In this document: positions 23,758-32,769 of the stretch, in pieces | How positions within the stretch are numbered: position 1 is the stretch's first letter | How the letters are laid out: each line of letters starts with the position of its first letter | From: Acidimicrobiia bacterium | Lineage (GTDB): Bacteria; Actinomycetota; Acidimicrobiia; Acidimicrobiales; AC-14 | Direction: 5' to 3' | Assembly: GCA_023264995.1 (NCBI GenBank) | Contig: JAHFUR010000041.1 | Coordinates: 1-39,598, forward strand | DNA: 39,598 bases | The notes under the pieces: model-generated | Databases searched by the model: none | Told to the model about the DNA's origin: nothing | The model's input: the letters and a program-made list of their open reading frames with translations, nothing else | Position numbers and translations under genes: made by a program

Positions 23758-24264
23758 ATGACCGATTCGGCTGACGTCGGCGAGGATGTACTCTCCTGGG
23801 GCGACCACGAGCGAGGGCGCCTCCGTCGCGCTCGGGCCCTTCGAGGCGACTCGCAGCCCGGGTGCATCGACAAGCTGGAAACACTGGGAGCCCGCAGGGT
23901 GTCGCAGCCGACGCTGTCTCAGTGGGAGTCAGGAGTAATCGATCGTCCGCCCGACGATGCCATCCGGGCCATCGCGCGCTACTGCGCTGAGGCACCTGGG
24001 CTAGGAGACCACTCAGCGGCCGAAGCCGAGGAATTTAGCCTCGCTATCGCGCCGATCACTGGCGAGCCGATTCTGTCCGACCGACAGGCGCGCCTGGTGG
24101 ATGCCATCATTAGTCGTCTTGAGGCCAGTGTCGGGCCGATGAGCCACGAAGACGGCGAGGCGCTGAGATGGGCAGCCAGCCTTTTGGGTCTCATGCAGAG
24201 CGGGAGCCCAGCCGCTGGCGCGGGGAGGGGCCGCCGGAACTCGACAAGAGGCGGATACTCCTAG
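23758..24264 (+). CDS. XRE-like helix-turn-helix regulator
   Basis: A 168-residue protein. The N-terminal half contains LSWGDHERGRLRRARALRG, then RRVSQPTLSQWESG, a lambda-repressor type helix-turn-helix with the typical recognition helix. APITGEPILSDRQARLVDAI and a helical region (MSHEDGEALRWAASLLGLMQ) follow and may serve for dimerisation. ATG 23758 has GAGG 6 bases upstream; ATG 23746 is the alternative. The much longer open frame upstream overlaps the DUF5678-like gene on the other strand and is not expected to be translated. It may control the accessory genes around it. Confidence 0.68.
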   Translation: MTDSADVGEDVLSWGDHERGRLRRARALRGDSQPGCIDKLETLGARRVSQPTLSQWESGVIDRPPDDAIRAIARYCAEAPGLGDHSAAEAEEFSLAIAPITGEPILSDRQARLVDAIISRLEASVGPMSHEDGEALRWAASLLGLMQSGSPAAGAGRGRRNSTRGGYS

Positions 24265-24535
24265 CCACGTCAGGAACTCGCTCCCTTAAAGGAGAAGGTC
24301 GGGAGCTCGTGCTTGCAAAGCATGATCGGCCTCCTGCGCTGACCTGCCGGAATGGCCAAAACCCGCCTCTGACCTGGGACTTTGCGTATTCCTAGGTGCC
24401 CCCTGATAAGCGTTGTTACGCGATGTCTCGCGGCCTGGCCGCGGCCTGGGGGGCCCGGTCGTAAGGCCTCTGCCCGCTGCCGGTGGGGCACGGGGGCACT
24501 CTGTCGACAGTCGCAGGTTCTGCCAGAGTGAACGG
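24265..24535. other. Intergenic region with a sequence shared with the tRNA-Gly flank
   Basis: No gene is seen. CCGCCTCTGACCTGGG (about 24363-24378) is the inverted copy of the 16 bases at 20823-20838 beside tRNA-Gly. A fragment around 24308-24325 resembles a tRNA-Ala anticodon arm on the minus strand, but no complete tRNA folds. Confidence 0.4.
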
Positions 24536-24893
24536 ATGATGGGCGACGCCTTCCCCGATGCACCGGACTTCGCTCGGCTGTACGCCGGCCCCGGCTTTCC
24601 GGTGAGCCCCCGGATGGCCTCACGACTCTGGGCTGCGGCGGTCATGCTGGCCGACACCTATGAGGGCCGATTGCACCTGCTCAGGATGACCCTGCCACCG
24701 ATCGCGCAACGCGTGGTGGACGAGGCGTGGATGGAGCGGTTCGTCTCATGCTTCGATTCCCTAGCGCTCCGCTTCGAGCGACCTGATCGATGCCGACACC
24801 GCGATCGCTCCCGTCGCCCAGGCAGCGGCCAAGCGCCCGGCCGACCGGGGAACAGGCCCACCGCGAAAACGTGCCGATGCATCTGCCGTCTGA
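24536..24893 (+). pseudogene. Decayed or frameshifted ORF of unknown function
   Basis: From ATG 24536 the frame reads MMGDAFPDAPDFARLYAG, then a plausible helical protein (RMASRLWAAAVMLADTYEG, WMERFVSCFDSLALRFE). Near 24780 it turns into Arg/Pro-rich sequence of low-quality type. In the +1 frame from there, DLIDADTAIAPVAQAAAKRP continues in the same helical style to a TGA at 24891-24893. A one-base shift in this interval would join both parts into a protein of about 118 residues. I do not recognise the family. It could be real decay or a sequencing error. Confidence 0.4.
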
Positions 24894-25159
24894 GCCCGTT
24901 CCCGCCGCCCGCTTCACTCCGCACGCCCCGACGGTCCAGCAACGGGACCGGACGGGCCTCGGAGATCGAAGCGAGGGGGCGGGACGGGGCTGCGGAGGCC
25001 TATTCATGCCGAATCAGGGGAGATCGGGCGCCCGACCGGCCGAGTTCTTCAGGACGAAGTAACTAGGGCGCGACGCGGACCGCTCCGCCCGAGGTCGGCT
25101 TGGCGCGCTCCCCACAGTCGGCATGATCTCGTTCGGCAACAGTGTGCAGCCGTCGCCCG

Positions 25160-25165
25160 TAGGCT
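25160..25165 (+). promoter_or_regulatory. -10 box TAGGCT of the STAND ATPase gene
   Basis: TAGGCT ends 7 bases before GTG 25173, the same leaderless layout (and the same hexamer) as disA in the backbone. Confidence 0.5.
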
Positions 25166-25172
25166 CAGTGAT

Positions 25173-28100
25173 GTGCCGGCCGGTTTCACAGCTTGGTTGG
25201 TCAAACACGGGTCAGGGGTTGTCACCTCGCGGCTGCGAGCGATCATCAAGACCGAGCGAGACCGGTCGATTCTGGATGAGTGCGCGGCTCGAGCGCTGAA
25301 GAGCGCCGTTCGCAACCAGCAAAGTCACCTCACCGACGAGGCTCTAGAAGCCGTCGTGAGTGGGCTGAGAGACGTCCTATGGGGTCGGGACGATAGCCTT
25401 CCCTTCTCACCAGCGCACGCCTCGATGTGGCAGCGACTTGAGACCGGGATCACGGCGCGCTTCGCGGTCCTCGATGTGCTGGAGGCCGACCTGGGGACAG
25501 GGAGCGCTCAGGCTGAGGAAATGGGCCTCCACGTGGATGCCCTAGCGCACGACTTCGTCGAGGGGCTTTACCGAGAACTTGAAGAAGCCGCTCTGACGAG
25601 GGGTGGGGCACTCAAGGACCTCTGGCACGTGATGTCGACCGGAAGGGACGAACTCAACCGTGCTGAGATTCGCGACTACCTGGCAGTGGTTGCTCGTTGG
25701 ATGACGGCGCTAGAGGATCGGGCTGAACGGTCCGATACGAGCCTGTTGGCTGGTCTCGGGCCGTCCGCCCATCCGACCGCCCGAGGCCTCTTCGGGTCTT
25801 ACGGAGCCCCAGATGGAGGGCGGCTGCAGTTGGGCGTGCCGACGGGCTTCCGCCCCTCCTACCGGCCCACGCTCAACGCTTTCGCCGAACGGCACGCGCA
25901 GCTGCTGGAGCGGGAGCAAGACCTCGCCCAACTAATCCACCATGTACTCGAAGGCGGATATCTAGTGCTCGAAGGTGATGCATGGGCAGGCAAGACGGCA
26001 ATAGTGACGCACCTCGCCACCGCCCTCGAACGAGTGTCCTGCCGAGTCGTTCGCTTCTATGTCGTTGGGGATAGCGCTTCTCGTCCCGGGGAGTTCTTTG
26101 CCGCCGTCAACGTGCAGCTGCTTGACATTGCTGGGGCTTCCGGGGGTGTGGCTCGCACTCGAGATAGTCAGGCTATGCAATTTGGTGCATTGTGGGACCA
26201 CCTCCTTCGAAGCGGCGAAGGCAGGCTGGTGCTGCTAGTCGATGGTCTCGATGAACAGGATCCGGCGGATCCAATCAGCCGCTACTTGCCGCCCTCCTGC
26301 CCCGCCTACGCGTCGGTCGTGGTGACGACTCGTAACGCCGCCGAGGTCGCGGGCACCGTCGCTGCCTATCACGCGCTCTCCGGTACGGGGTCCCACGCTC
26401 GGTACAGACTCGCTCCGAGCCGTCACGCGCTGGCGTCTGAGCGAGAGGCGCACCGTGCCATCAGCGGATATCTGGAAAGTGGAGACGTCCCCAGGGAGGA
26501 TATCGTCGCACTACTGACGTTCGGGCGTGGGCCCTTCAGCGTCGGCGAGCTGGCGGAGCTCGCTGGGATTCCCCCCGGTCGTTGCGAGCAGCACGTCCGA
26601 GGCCTCAGACGACAGCTGCGAGAGACTCATGATTACGACGAGGAGGCTCGCTACGCCTTTGGCCACGTGGAGCTCGACCGTCAGGCACGGGCGTGGTTCG
26701 GTCAGCACGGTGAGGAAACATATACCGGACGAATTCTCGAGTGGGCGGCTACATACGCGGGCAAGGGCTGGCCGGCCACTACTCCTTGGTACTTAGTACG
26801 CAGCCTTGATCACCTGCTGGCCGAATCTCCGATTATTGTCGACCGCCTAGAACGTCTGCGCAATCTGGTAAACACCGACCGTGCCCGATTGCTCAGTACC
26901 AGGCTGAACCACGAACAGCCGATGCTCGGCACGATCGATGCCGCCATACGTCTGCTCCGATCTCAAGAGCCTTTCGATAGAGTCGAACTGTTTCGCCTTG
27001 TATTGGCCGAGTCGGACAGCCGCAGTCGAATGGGACTTGTGCCTAGTGCAGTCTTGGTGGCACTCGGGGTGACAGGCCGCTCCAAACAGGCCATAGAGAT
27101 CGCGCGGGCGATGAGTTCCCCACATCGATCCGATGCCCTATACGAACTCACGGTCGCTCTCGTCGAGCATGACTCAGCGCGAGCTTTCGAGGCGGCTTAT
27201 TCGATTACCGACTACCGCTGGCGCGACCGGGCTCTGCGGCAGGTCGTCGAGGCAACCGCCTCGGCCAACGCCGAGCAGGCTCTCCGGCTGACGGAGGAAA
27301 TCACGGTCGACGGAGAGCGCACAGAGTGTATCGCCACGATCGCAGCAGCCATGGTTGAGGACGAACCGGAGCAGGCACTCGCGTTGGTTATGGATATCGC
27401 AGACGATTCGGTGCGGTTCAGTGCACTCACCGTACTCGCTGGCGCTGCCATGTCCCATCACCCCATGCTCGCGCTGAACGCTCTTCGAGCCGTCACAAAC
27501 ACTGAAATGCGTGCCGCGGGACTAGTCGACCTCGCTATAGCAGTCGGAAGCCGGGACATCGCCGACGAGGCACTCGTCGCGGTCCGAGCCGTCGCCGACG
27601 GCCGAAAGCGAGTGAAAGGACTCGGCCACCTCGCTGTTTTGCTCGGGAGTGCGGAGCTTGCCGACGAGGCACTAGAGGCGGTCAGGGCCGCACCTGGGAC
27701 CTCGTTTTCGCGTGCTTGGGACTTGGTCGATCTCGCCCATGCCCTGAGGAGCACGGGCGTCGCCGGCGAGGCCTTGCGTACTCTCCACCCAATCACCAAG
27801 CCCGAGCGGCTGGATCGCCTCTGGAGGGCCCTTGACGCCTCCCTCATCGGACTCGCCACCGTCTTGGAATCACATGACCCCGAATGCGCGCTGGACGTGG
27901 CTAGGGCGGTGGCCGGACATGGTCGCCGGGCTGAAGTGGTGGCACAACTCTCGGTTTCCCTCGGACGGCCTTACCTCGTCGACGAAGCGCTTGATATCGC
28001 TCGGACCATCGGAGATGCAGGGCATCGGGCTTGGGCCCTCGCGCAAGTCGCTACTGCGCTGCAACGTTCGGATGTTGGCGCAGAGGCCTTTCACGCGGCT

Positions 28101-29672
28101 CGCAGCATTACGCTAGAGGGCCGTCGCGCGCCGGTGCTTGCGCAGCTCGCTAGCCGGCTTGACAGCCGAGAAGTCGCCGAGGAGACCGTGGCGTTGGCCA
28201 CGGCGATTGGTGATGTTGGGTGGCGGGATCAGGCGCTACCGGAGGTTGCTATTGCGCTAGCTGATCGCTATCCAGAACTCGCGATCGAGGCCTGTCACGC
28301 CATAGTCGGTGCTGACAAGAAAGCGAAAATGCTAGCCGAGATTGCTCGCATCCTCATTCGTCCGGACCTCACTGACGAAGCCCTGCAGCTGGCCCGGACC
28401 ACCTCCTCCGACTCAAAGCGACCGTGGGCAATGAATCGGCTTGCTGTCGCACTGGTCCAACTTGACCCAGCCGGTGCCTTGCGGGTGGCCCGAGCCATTA
28501 CGGATGCAAGACTGCGGGCGTGGGCACTGGCACGACTCGCCCAGGCGCTTCACCGCCCAGATATCGCCGACGAGTCCCTCGGCGCAGCTCGGGTCATTTC
28601 ATACGATCCGAATCGTGCCGGAACGCTCGCCCAGTTATCCACCGTCCTCGAACGCCCAGATGCTGCGCAAGAGGCGATTCACGCCGCCAGAGTCCTCGCT
28701 AAGGAACGGCTCAGAGCATATTCCTTGGCCGAGGTTGCCGAGGCCCTGAGACGGTCGGATATCGCGGAGGAGGCCGTCGACGCAGCGTCGCCCAACGAGC
28801 AAGCAGGGATGATCGCACGACTTGCGGCCAGCCTCGCTGACGCAGCGCCCGAGCGTGCCATCGAGTGGGCTCTCACCCTCGCGAACGAATGGCAACGCGC
28901 GGAGGCGCTGACCAAAATCTCGGTCGCCCTCGCGGAACTGGATCCCCGGCGGGCGCTCGTGGCCGCCCGAGCGATCCCGATTGACTCCGCCCAGGCGCAG
29001 GCACTCACCAAGCTTGCCGTCACTTTGCGCGACCCGGACCTCGCAGACGAGGCCATGGAGGCGATGCGGAGGAGCACCACCGAAGGATGTTGGCGGCTCC
29101 TATCGATGGCCGAGCTCGCCGCAGCCTTCGCCCGCACCCATCTTGCCCACGAGGCGCTCGAGACGACGCGCAGTATCCCGGACACCGACCTGCGGGTCCG
29201 CGTACTTGGTCGACTCGCCGCAATTCTCAGGCGCTCGGACGTCGCAGACGAGGCACTGAAGTCGGCTCGCGTCCTCGTCGACGATGGCTTGCGACTTGAA
29301 GTGATGGCTCATCTCGCCGCAGCCTTCCGTCGGGCCGACGTTGCTGATGAAACCCTCGCGACCGCCCGCTCGCTCCCGGACACAGCGATGCGGTCCCTGA
29401 CGATGGTTCAGGTTGCCGCGGCGTTCGCCAAGGAGGATCCTGAGCGGTCCCTTGCTGTCGCGATGGCGATTAGTGAGGTTGGCTACCGAGACGAGGCGTT
29501 GACCCGTCTCGCCGAGGGCCTCGCTGAGCAGGACGCCGATGCGGCATTGAACGTTGCGCGCGCCATCAGCGACGACGCACGGCGGGCCGAGATTCTCGTG
29601 CGCATAGCGACGGGTCTGGGCACGGCGGCCCTATCCCTGGTGGCCGCGAAGTGGACGCTCGAATCACCCTAG
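25173..29672 (+). CDS. Large STAND/NACHT-type ATPase with a long helical-repeat domain (candidate defence protein)
   Basis: A 1499-residue protein in three parts. Residues 1-250 are all-helical with no catalytic motif I recognise; they may be an adaptor, as in other NACHT proteins with helical N-termini. The P-loop ATPase follows: Walker A GDAWAGKT (268-275), Walker B LVLLVDGLDE (Asp357, Asp360/Glu361) and sensor VVVTTRN (Arg387). Residues 400-600 fit the helical and winged-helix parts of STAND proteins. From about 600 to 1490 there are some 26 helical-hairpin repeats of about 33 residues, of the form 'ADVADEALxxARxIxDxxxRxxxLxxLAxAF'. STAND proteins with superstructure-forming repeats often sense phage proteins. 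GTG 25173 is chosen from the -10 box. Confidence 0.85.
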   Translation: MPAGFTAWLVKHGSGVVTSRLRAIIKTERDRSILDECAARALKSAVRNQQSHLTDEALEAVVSGLRDVLWGRDDSLPFSPAHASMWQRLETGITARFAVLDVLEADLGTGSAQAEEMGLHVDALAHDFVEGLYRELEEAALTRGGALKDLWHVMSTGRDELNRAEIRDYLAVVARWMTALEDRAERSDTSLLAGLGPSAHPTARGLFGSYGAPDGGRLQLGVPTGFRPSYRPTLNAFAERHAQLLEREQDLAQLIHHVLEGGYLVLEGDAWAGKTAIVTHLATALERVSCRVVRFYVVGDSASRPGEFFAAVNVQLLDIAGASGGVARTRDSQAMQFGALWDHLLRSGEGRLVLLVDGLDEQDPADPISRYLPPSCPAYASVVVTTRNAAEVAGTVAAYHALSGTGSHARYRLAPSRHALASEREAHRAISGYLESGDVPREDIVALLTFGRGPFSVGELAELAGIPPGRCEQHVRGLRRQLRETHDYDEEARYAFGHVELDRQARAWFGQHGEETYTGRILEWAATYAGKGWPATTPWYLVRSLDHLLAESPIIVDRLERLRNLVNTDRARLLSTRLNHEQPMLGTIDAAIRLLRSQEPFDRVELFRLVLAESDSRSRMGLVPSAVLVALGVTGRSKQAIEIARAMSSPHRSDALYELTVALVEHDSARAFEAAYSITDYRWRDRALRQVVEATASANAEQALRLTEEITVDGERTECIATIAAAMVEDEPEQALALVMDIADDSVRFSALTVLAGAAMSHHPMLALNALRAVTNTEMRAAGLVDLAIAVGSRDIADEALVAVRAVADGRKRVKGLGHLAVLLGSAELADEALEAVRAAPGTSFSRAWDLVDLAHALRSTGVAGEALRTLHPITKPERLDRLWRALDASLIGLATVLESHDPECALDVARAVAGHGRRAEVVAQLSVSLGRPYLVDEALDIARTIGDAGHRAWALAQVATALQRSDVGAEAFHAARSITLEGRRAPVLAQLASRLDSREVAEETVALATAIGDVGWRDQALPEVAIALADRYPELAIEACHAIVGADKKAKMLAEIARILIRPDLTDEALQLARTTSSDSKRPWAMNRLAVALVQLDPAGALRVARAITDARLRAWALARLAQALHRPDIADESLGAARVISYDPNRAGTLAQLSTVLERPDAAQEAIHAARVLAKERLRAYSLAEVAEALRRSDIAEEAVDAASPNEQAGMIARLAASLADAAPERAIEWALTLANEWQRAEALTKISVALAELDPRRALVAARAIPIDSAQAQALTKLAVTLRDPDLADEAMEAMRRSTTEGCWRLLSMAELAAAFARTHLAHEALETTRSIPDTDLRVRVLGRLAAILRRSDVADEALKSARVLVDDGLRLEVMAHLAAAFRRADVADETLATARSLPDTAMRSLTMVQVAAAFAKEDPERSLAVAMAISEVGYRDEALTRLAEGLAEQDADAALNVARAISDDARRAEILVRIATGLGTAALSLVAAKWTLESP
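27000..29640 (+). repeat. Protein-level repeat array inside the STAND gene (about 33 residues per unit)
   Basis: Units share 'DEALxxARxI' and 'RAxALxxLAxAL' cores at a ~99-bp period. DNA-level identity between units is low, so this is an old array under protein selection, not a recent tandem expansion. Confidence 0.75.
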
Positions 29673-30200
29673 ACCTTATGGCTCTTCGAATTTCAGCGGG
29701 GCGTGATGGTGGCGAGTAAATCCAGTTAAGACGGCTGGCGTTGAGCAGCACCCGCATGTTTGTTGCGGAACCGTCCTAGGCCGAACCCCACCCGCTTGAT
29801 GCGCTTGATGAGGGTTCGTTGGCCGCCTCCGTGGCCCCTCCGTTGCATGCCAGGCCGTGCGCACGTCCCCCGGGATCACCCGCATGGCGGCCTCCTCCCG
29901 ACCGTTGGCGCGGTCGATCTACCGGTTTCCGGACCGGGAGGACGCTATTGCGACCGCTTTACCGCATCGGAGTCGGCGAATGGGCACAGGCCCGGCGTTA
30001 CCGCCCGGCACGGACGCATCGCTACCCGGCGGCTTGCCCGCGAGTGAACTCAGACCGCCCCCAGAGATCGCCGGCTCGTGTTCACCGCGGCGCTCACCTG
30101 CGTTCAAGGTCACTCGCTGATAGTTGCGCGCTCCTTTGAGCGTCTCATCTCCTCGGCGCATGACTCGTGCAGTCAAGACGAAGTAAAGGCAGCGCAAACT
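29673..30200. other. Gene-poor stretch holding the transposase remnant
   Basis: Apart from the transposase fragment I see no supported gene. Short frames on both strands lack protein-like composition or start signals. Confidence 0.5.
29690..29850 (-). pseudogene. Remnant of an ISL3-like transposase C-terminus
   Basis: Pieces of an IS transposase end appear in different minus-strand frames: TEAAN, LIKRIKRVGFGLGRFRN and MRVLLNASRLNW. In intact ISL3-type transposases such motifs follow each other near the C-terminus. Two frame changes and the lack of upstream sequence show a dead fragment. No terminal inverted repeats were found. Confidence 0.4.
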
Positions 30201-30749
30201 CTACGTGCCTAGTGCTACGGCTGCCCTGCCAAGCTTGATGTAGAGGCGTACGCTGATTGCAGAAATCACGGCAGCGGCGAGGAACATGAGGAGGGCGATC
30301 AGAAGTAAACCCACCGCTATCGCCGTGTGCTTCGATTGTAGCGCTGCGATGCCAAAGACGATCGATCCCAGTACTGGGACTCCATAGAGTCCGACGGTTG
30401 TGAGCGACGACACCATCCATTTCCAGGGGGTGCCTGCCATATCCATGAAGCGAAACGCCTCGTACGCGGCCTGGATCGCCTTGTGCGCACCCAAGGTGTC
30501 GTTTGAAACAATGAACTCAAGGTTGAATTGAATATCTAGGTCGTGGCGCAATATCGTAAGCCAGAACCCGACAAACAAGAGGGACAAGAGAGCTAAAAGC
30601 TCCGGTTCATTACGCAGCCTGTCTGCGCCGATCGAGGCGCTTGCTGCTGCCACGGCTCCGGCAAGGACCAATACTTGATGCTGGGCTTTTGCCCGTTCCA
30701 GATTTTCAGTTCGAAGAAACTCTACCAACTCCGCTGCGGCGTCACTCAT
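30201..30749 (-). CDS. Four-helix membrane protein of unknown function
   Basis: A 182-residue protein from ATG 30749. A short cytosolic helix (AAAELVEFLRTENLERAK) is followed by membrane helices at about 24-40, 51-67, 111-137 and 143-168. Between helices 2 and 3 lies a soluble loop of about 45 residues (LRHDLDIQFNLEFIVSNDTLGAHKAI...) with an amphipathic helix. I do not recognise the family. In accessory islands small membrane proteins of this layout can be effectors or immunity proteins, but nothing here proves it. An upstream in-frame start at 30812 is disfavoured; its extra residues (Cys/Asn/Trp-rich) do not look natural. Confidence 0.6.
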   Translation of the reverse strand: MSDAAAELVEFLRTENLERAKAQHQVLVLAGAVAAASASIGADRLRNEPELLALLSLLFVGFWLTILRHDLDIQFNLEFIVSNDTLGAHKAIQAAYEAFRFMDMAGTPWKWMVSSLTTVGLYGVPVLGSIVFGIAALQSKHTAIAVGLLLIALLMFLAAAVISAISVRLYIKLGRAAVALGT

Positions 30750-31031
30750 GTGCCAATCCCATAAGCAGGGATTACGGCCATCGCAACATTCGTGCGCAAC
30801 TCGATTCGTCACTGATATGTGTCGCTGAGGGCGGTGGATCAGTAGTGGCGAGAGGCTCCTCGAGCGGATGAGCCCGACCGATAACGAGTCGTCTCATTCC
30901 CACAACCCGCGCGGTAGCGATCCGCCTCGCTGCTATCACCGGCCGACCGGCAATGGTCTTTAGTCGTACGTGACAGTCGTGTTCGCCCAGTCCGCGCCGA
31001 GCGGGGGACTGGGGCCTTGCCGCGGCCAATG
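30750..31031. other. Intergenic region, nothing recognised
   Basis: About 280 bp between the membrane protein and the AcrVA2-like gene, both on the minus strand. No convincing gene, hairpin or repeat is seen. Confidence 0.4.
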
Positions 31032-32165
31032 TCATGGGTCGGCGGAGCGAACGACGGTCATTAGTTCGCCTGGCAATTCGGTGTTGACCCTTATGGGGGA
31101 TACCCAGTGGAGCCTGAGGTGGCGATCACCGCGGGTCTCGCTGCCGGCCCAGAAATGATGCCAGTGCGCCCGGCGCAGATGGGGCGCCACGCGGTGGCCA
31201 GTACCGTCGCCAGCAGCGCTGGCGTGCTCGGCAACGGCAAGACGGAGGGCGGCGCCGAGGCGAAACCCTGCCGACATGACGACGGTCTCGCCCCCGCCCC
31301 GCGCCCGCCGAGACGACGCGGACGTCGGGACCTCACGGCGGGTGACGTCTGAGTCATCCGAGCACAGGTACAGCACCAGGGACAAGATGCGGGCCGTCGC
31401 CTCGGCCCGGCCCATCCCGATGGCGGCCACCCACTCCTCGTCGCCCGCCTCCCCGAAGTTCGGCCCTAAACGCTGCGTCTGCTCGGCCTGTTCGGTCAGG
31501 GACTCGCCGATCGTGGCTGCGGGGCGCAACCATAGCGAGCTGATGACCAACGGCGGCCCCTCGTCGCCGCCGCGCACGACGGCGACGACCAGTTCGTCGA
31601 GCTCGGTGTAGCCCTGGCCCCCCGGGCCCATGACGGTGCCGGCGTCGAGGGTCACGAAAAACCCGGCACCCGCTCCCAAGCGCGGGCAGTCAACGTAGAG
31701 CCCCCATGCCGGGAGGCGCTGGAGCGCCTCGGTGGGGATGCTGGCCTCCATCGGCGTGTCCATCAGGGCCTTCGCCACGTCGTCGTCGAAACGCACGGCG
31801 ATGCGCCCCGGCGTCCACGCCGCGGCCAGGGTGGCGAGCATGGTCGCCGGCGATATCAGCGCCGGGTTGACGTCGACGGCCAGTTCCTCGCCCAGCCCCG
31901 CCCCGACGAGCGGCGCCGGCAGGAAGCACCAGGCCGGCCACCGATAGCCCCGCTCGATGAAGCTGTCCCGCAGCGAGGCGAACCCCTCAAGGTCGAAAGA
32001 CTTGACCCGCTTGCCTTGGAGGGTGGCAAATTGCCCGATCCCGTCGACCAGGGCGGCGACGCCGCGATCAGCCCGATCGGCGACCTCGGCGGCTGCACCG
32101 GCGGCCCGGCGGGCCCGCTGGGCCTGGCGTCGCCTCTCCCGTTCCTGCTTGGCCACTAGTCGCAC
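31032..32165 (-). CDS. AcrVA2-like family protein
   Basis: A 377-residue protein. The C-terminal part matches, from memory, the AcrVA2-like group found on plasmids and integrative elements: AEATARILSLVLYLCSDDSD, then GFRLGAALRLA, HRVAPHLRRAHWHHFWAGSE and RLHWVSPIRVN. AcrVA2 itself lowers Cas12a levels by targeting its mRNA in the ribosome-associated state. Homologues are widespread in bacteria without known Cas12a, so anti-CRISPR action here is only a possibility. The N-terminus is a basic coiled-coil-like helix (RERRRQAQRARRAAG). GTG 32165 has GAGG 6 bases upstream; GTG 32156 is also possible. Neighbouring anti-restriction and conjugation genes fit a mobile-element role. Confidence 0.62.
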   Translation of the reverse strand: MRLVAKQERERRRQAQRARRAAGAAAEVADRADRGVAALVDGIGQFATLQGKRVKSFDLEGFASLRDSFIERGYRWPAWCFLPAPLVGAGLGEELAVDVNPALISPATMLATLAAAWTPGRIAVRFDDDVAKALMDTPMEASIPTEALQRLPAWGLYVDCPRLGAGAGFFVTLDAGTVMGPGGQGYTELDELVVAVVRGGDEGPPLVISSLWLRPAATIGESLTEQAEQTQRLGPNFGEAGDEEWVAAIGMGRAEATARILSLVLYLCSDDSDVTRREVPTSASSRRARGGGETVVMSAGFRLGAALRLAVAEHASAAGDGTGHRVAPHLRRAHWHHFWAGSETRGDRHLRLHWVSPIRVNTELPGELMTVVRSADP

Positions 32166-32532
32166 CTCGTGCCTCGCCTACCAGTCCGGTCGCCCGCAAG
32201 ACGGGCGGTACGGCCCGACTGCTCTCCATTTTGGCCTCGTCGGGCCGTCGCGGCAGGCCAAACGGCGGTCGACGCTCAACCCCGGCAGCGCAGCGGCCAG
32301 CACCGCCGGCGCCGGGGGAGGACTCGGGATAAGTCGACGAACCACCACGGCATACCTCTGGACGACCAGGGTGTAGGCGGGTGGCGTAAATGGCGGAGCC
32401 CGAGGGCGGAGGCCGGCGGCCCTGGGTGAGAACCCCACACCATTGAACGGTCGTCGTCGCCGAAGGATGTCGCCGAGGGCGTCGAGGGGCCGAGGATCGG
32501 CGATGTCGTGCGTCACCACGTTCGCTCCGACC

Positions 32533-32538
32533 TATAGT
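32533..32538 (+). promoter_or_regulatory. -10 box TATAGT of the candidate small RNA
   Basis: TATAGT matches five of six consensus positions. Transcription would begin near 32545, at the first base of a hairpin. The -35 region is poor. Confidence 0.4.
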
Positions 32539-32544
32539 TGTCGC

Positions 32545-32615
32545 TGGAGGTCTCCTCCACGTAATCGGTTGGTTCGCCCCCGGTCCTCTTGCCCAATTGG
32601 ACCGGGGGCATTTTT
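32545..32615 (+). ncRNA. Candidate ~70-nt small RNA
   Basis: A 5' hairpin TGGAGG-TCT-CCTCCA (32545-32559) is followed by a 16-base single-stranded linker and a strong terminator hairpin with a T-tract. There is no open frame inside. It may be an antisense or regulatory RNA upstream of the module's first gene, or the 5' part of an attenuator. Function not shown. Confidence 0.4.
32576..32615 (+). terminator. Rho-independent terminator with T-tract
   Basis: GCCCCCGGTCC (32576-32586) pairs perfectly with 32599-32609, followed by ATTTTTCTT. It is the only terminator in the window with a full T-tract, in contrast to the backbone hairpins. Confidence 0.8.
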
Positions 32616-32691
32616 CTTCGTCCCGCACCGGCGCGGCCGCTTCCCTTGCTGAATCACCGGACGATGACGCTGTATTGCAAGGGACGAGCAT

Positions 32692-32769
32692 CCTGTAAAG
32701 GGAAAATGAGCCAATATGATTTAACTAAATAGCGGTTGCTTTTGTCTCCGTTATATGGTTAAATACAGG
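32692..32769. repeat. AT-rich nested inverted repeats
   Basis: Nested arms CCTGTA/TACAGG, ATTTAAC/GTTAAAT (32719-32725 and 32758-32764) and TAGCGG/CCGTTA lie in a locally AT-rich stretch. A promoter-like pair TTGCTT (32736-32741) and TTAAAT (32759-32764) with a 17-base spacer lies within. This could be an operator-promoter or an origin element. Confidence 0.55.

Noticed and set aside
24300-24330. tRNA-Ala gene on the minus strand
   Set aside because: Only an anticodon-arm-like piece (loop TTTGCAA) is present. No acceptor, D or T arm can be folded around it.
29760-30139. Several short plus-strand frames between the STAND gene and the membrane protein
   Set aside because: They overlap each other in all frames and have Pro/Arg-rich noise composition, no ribosome sites and no recognisable domain.
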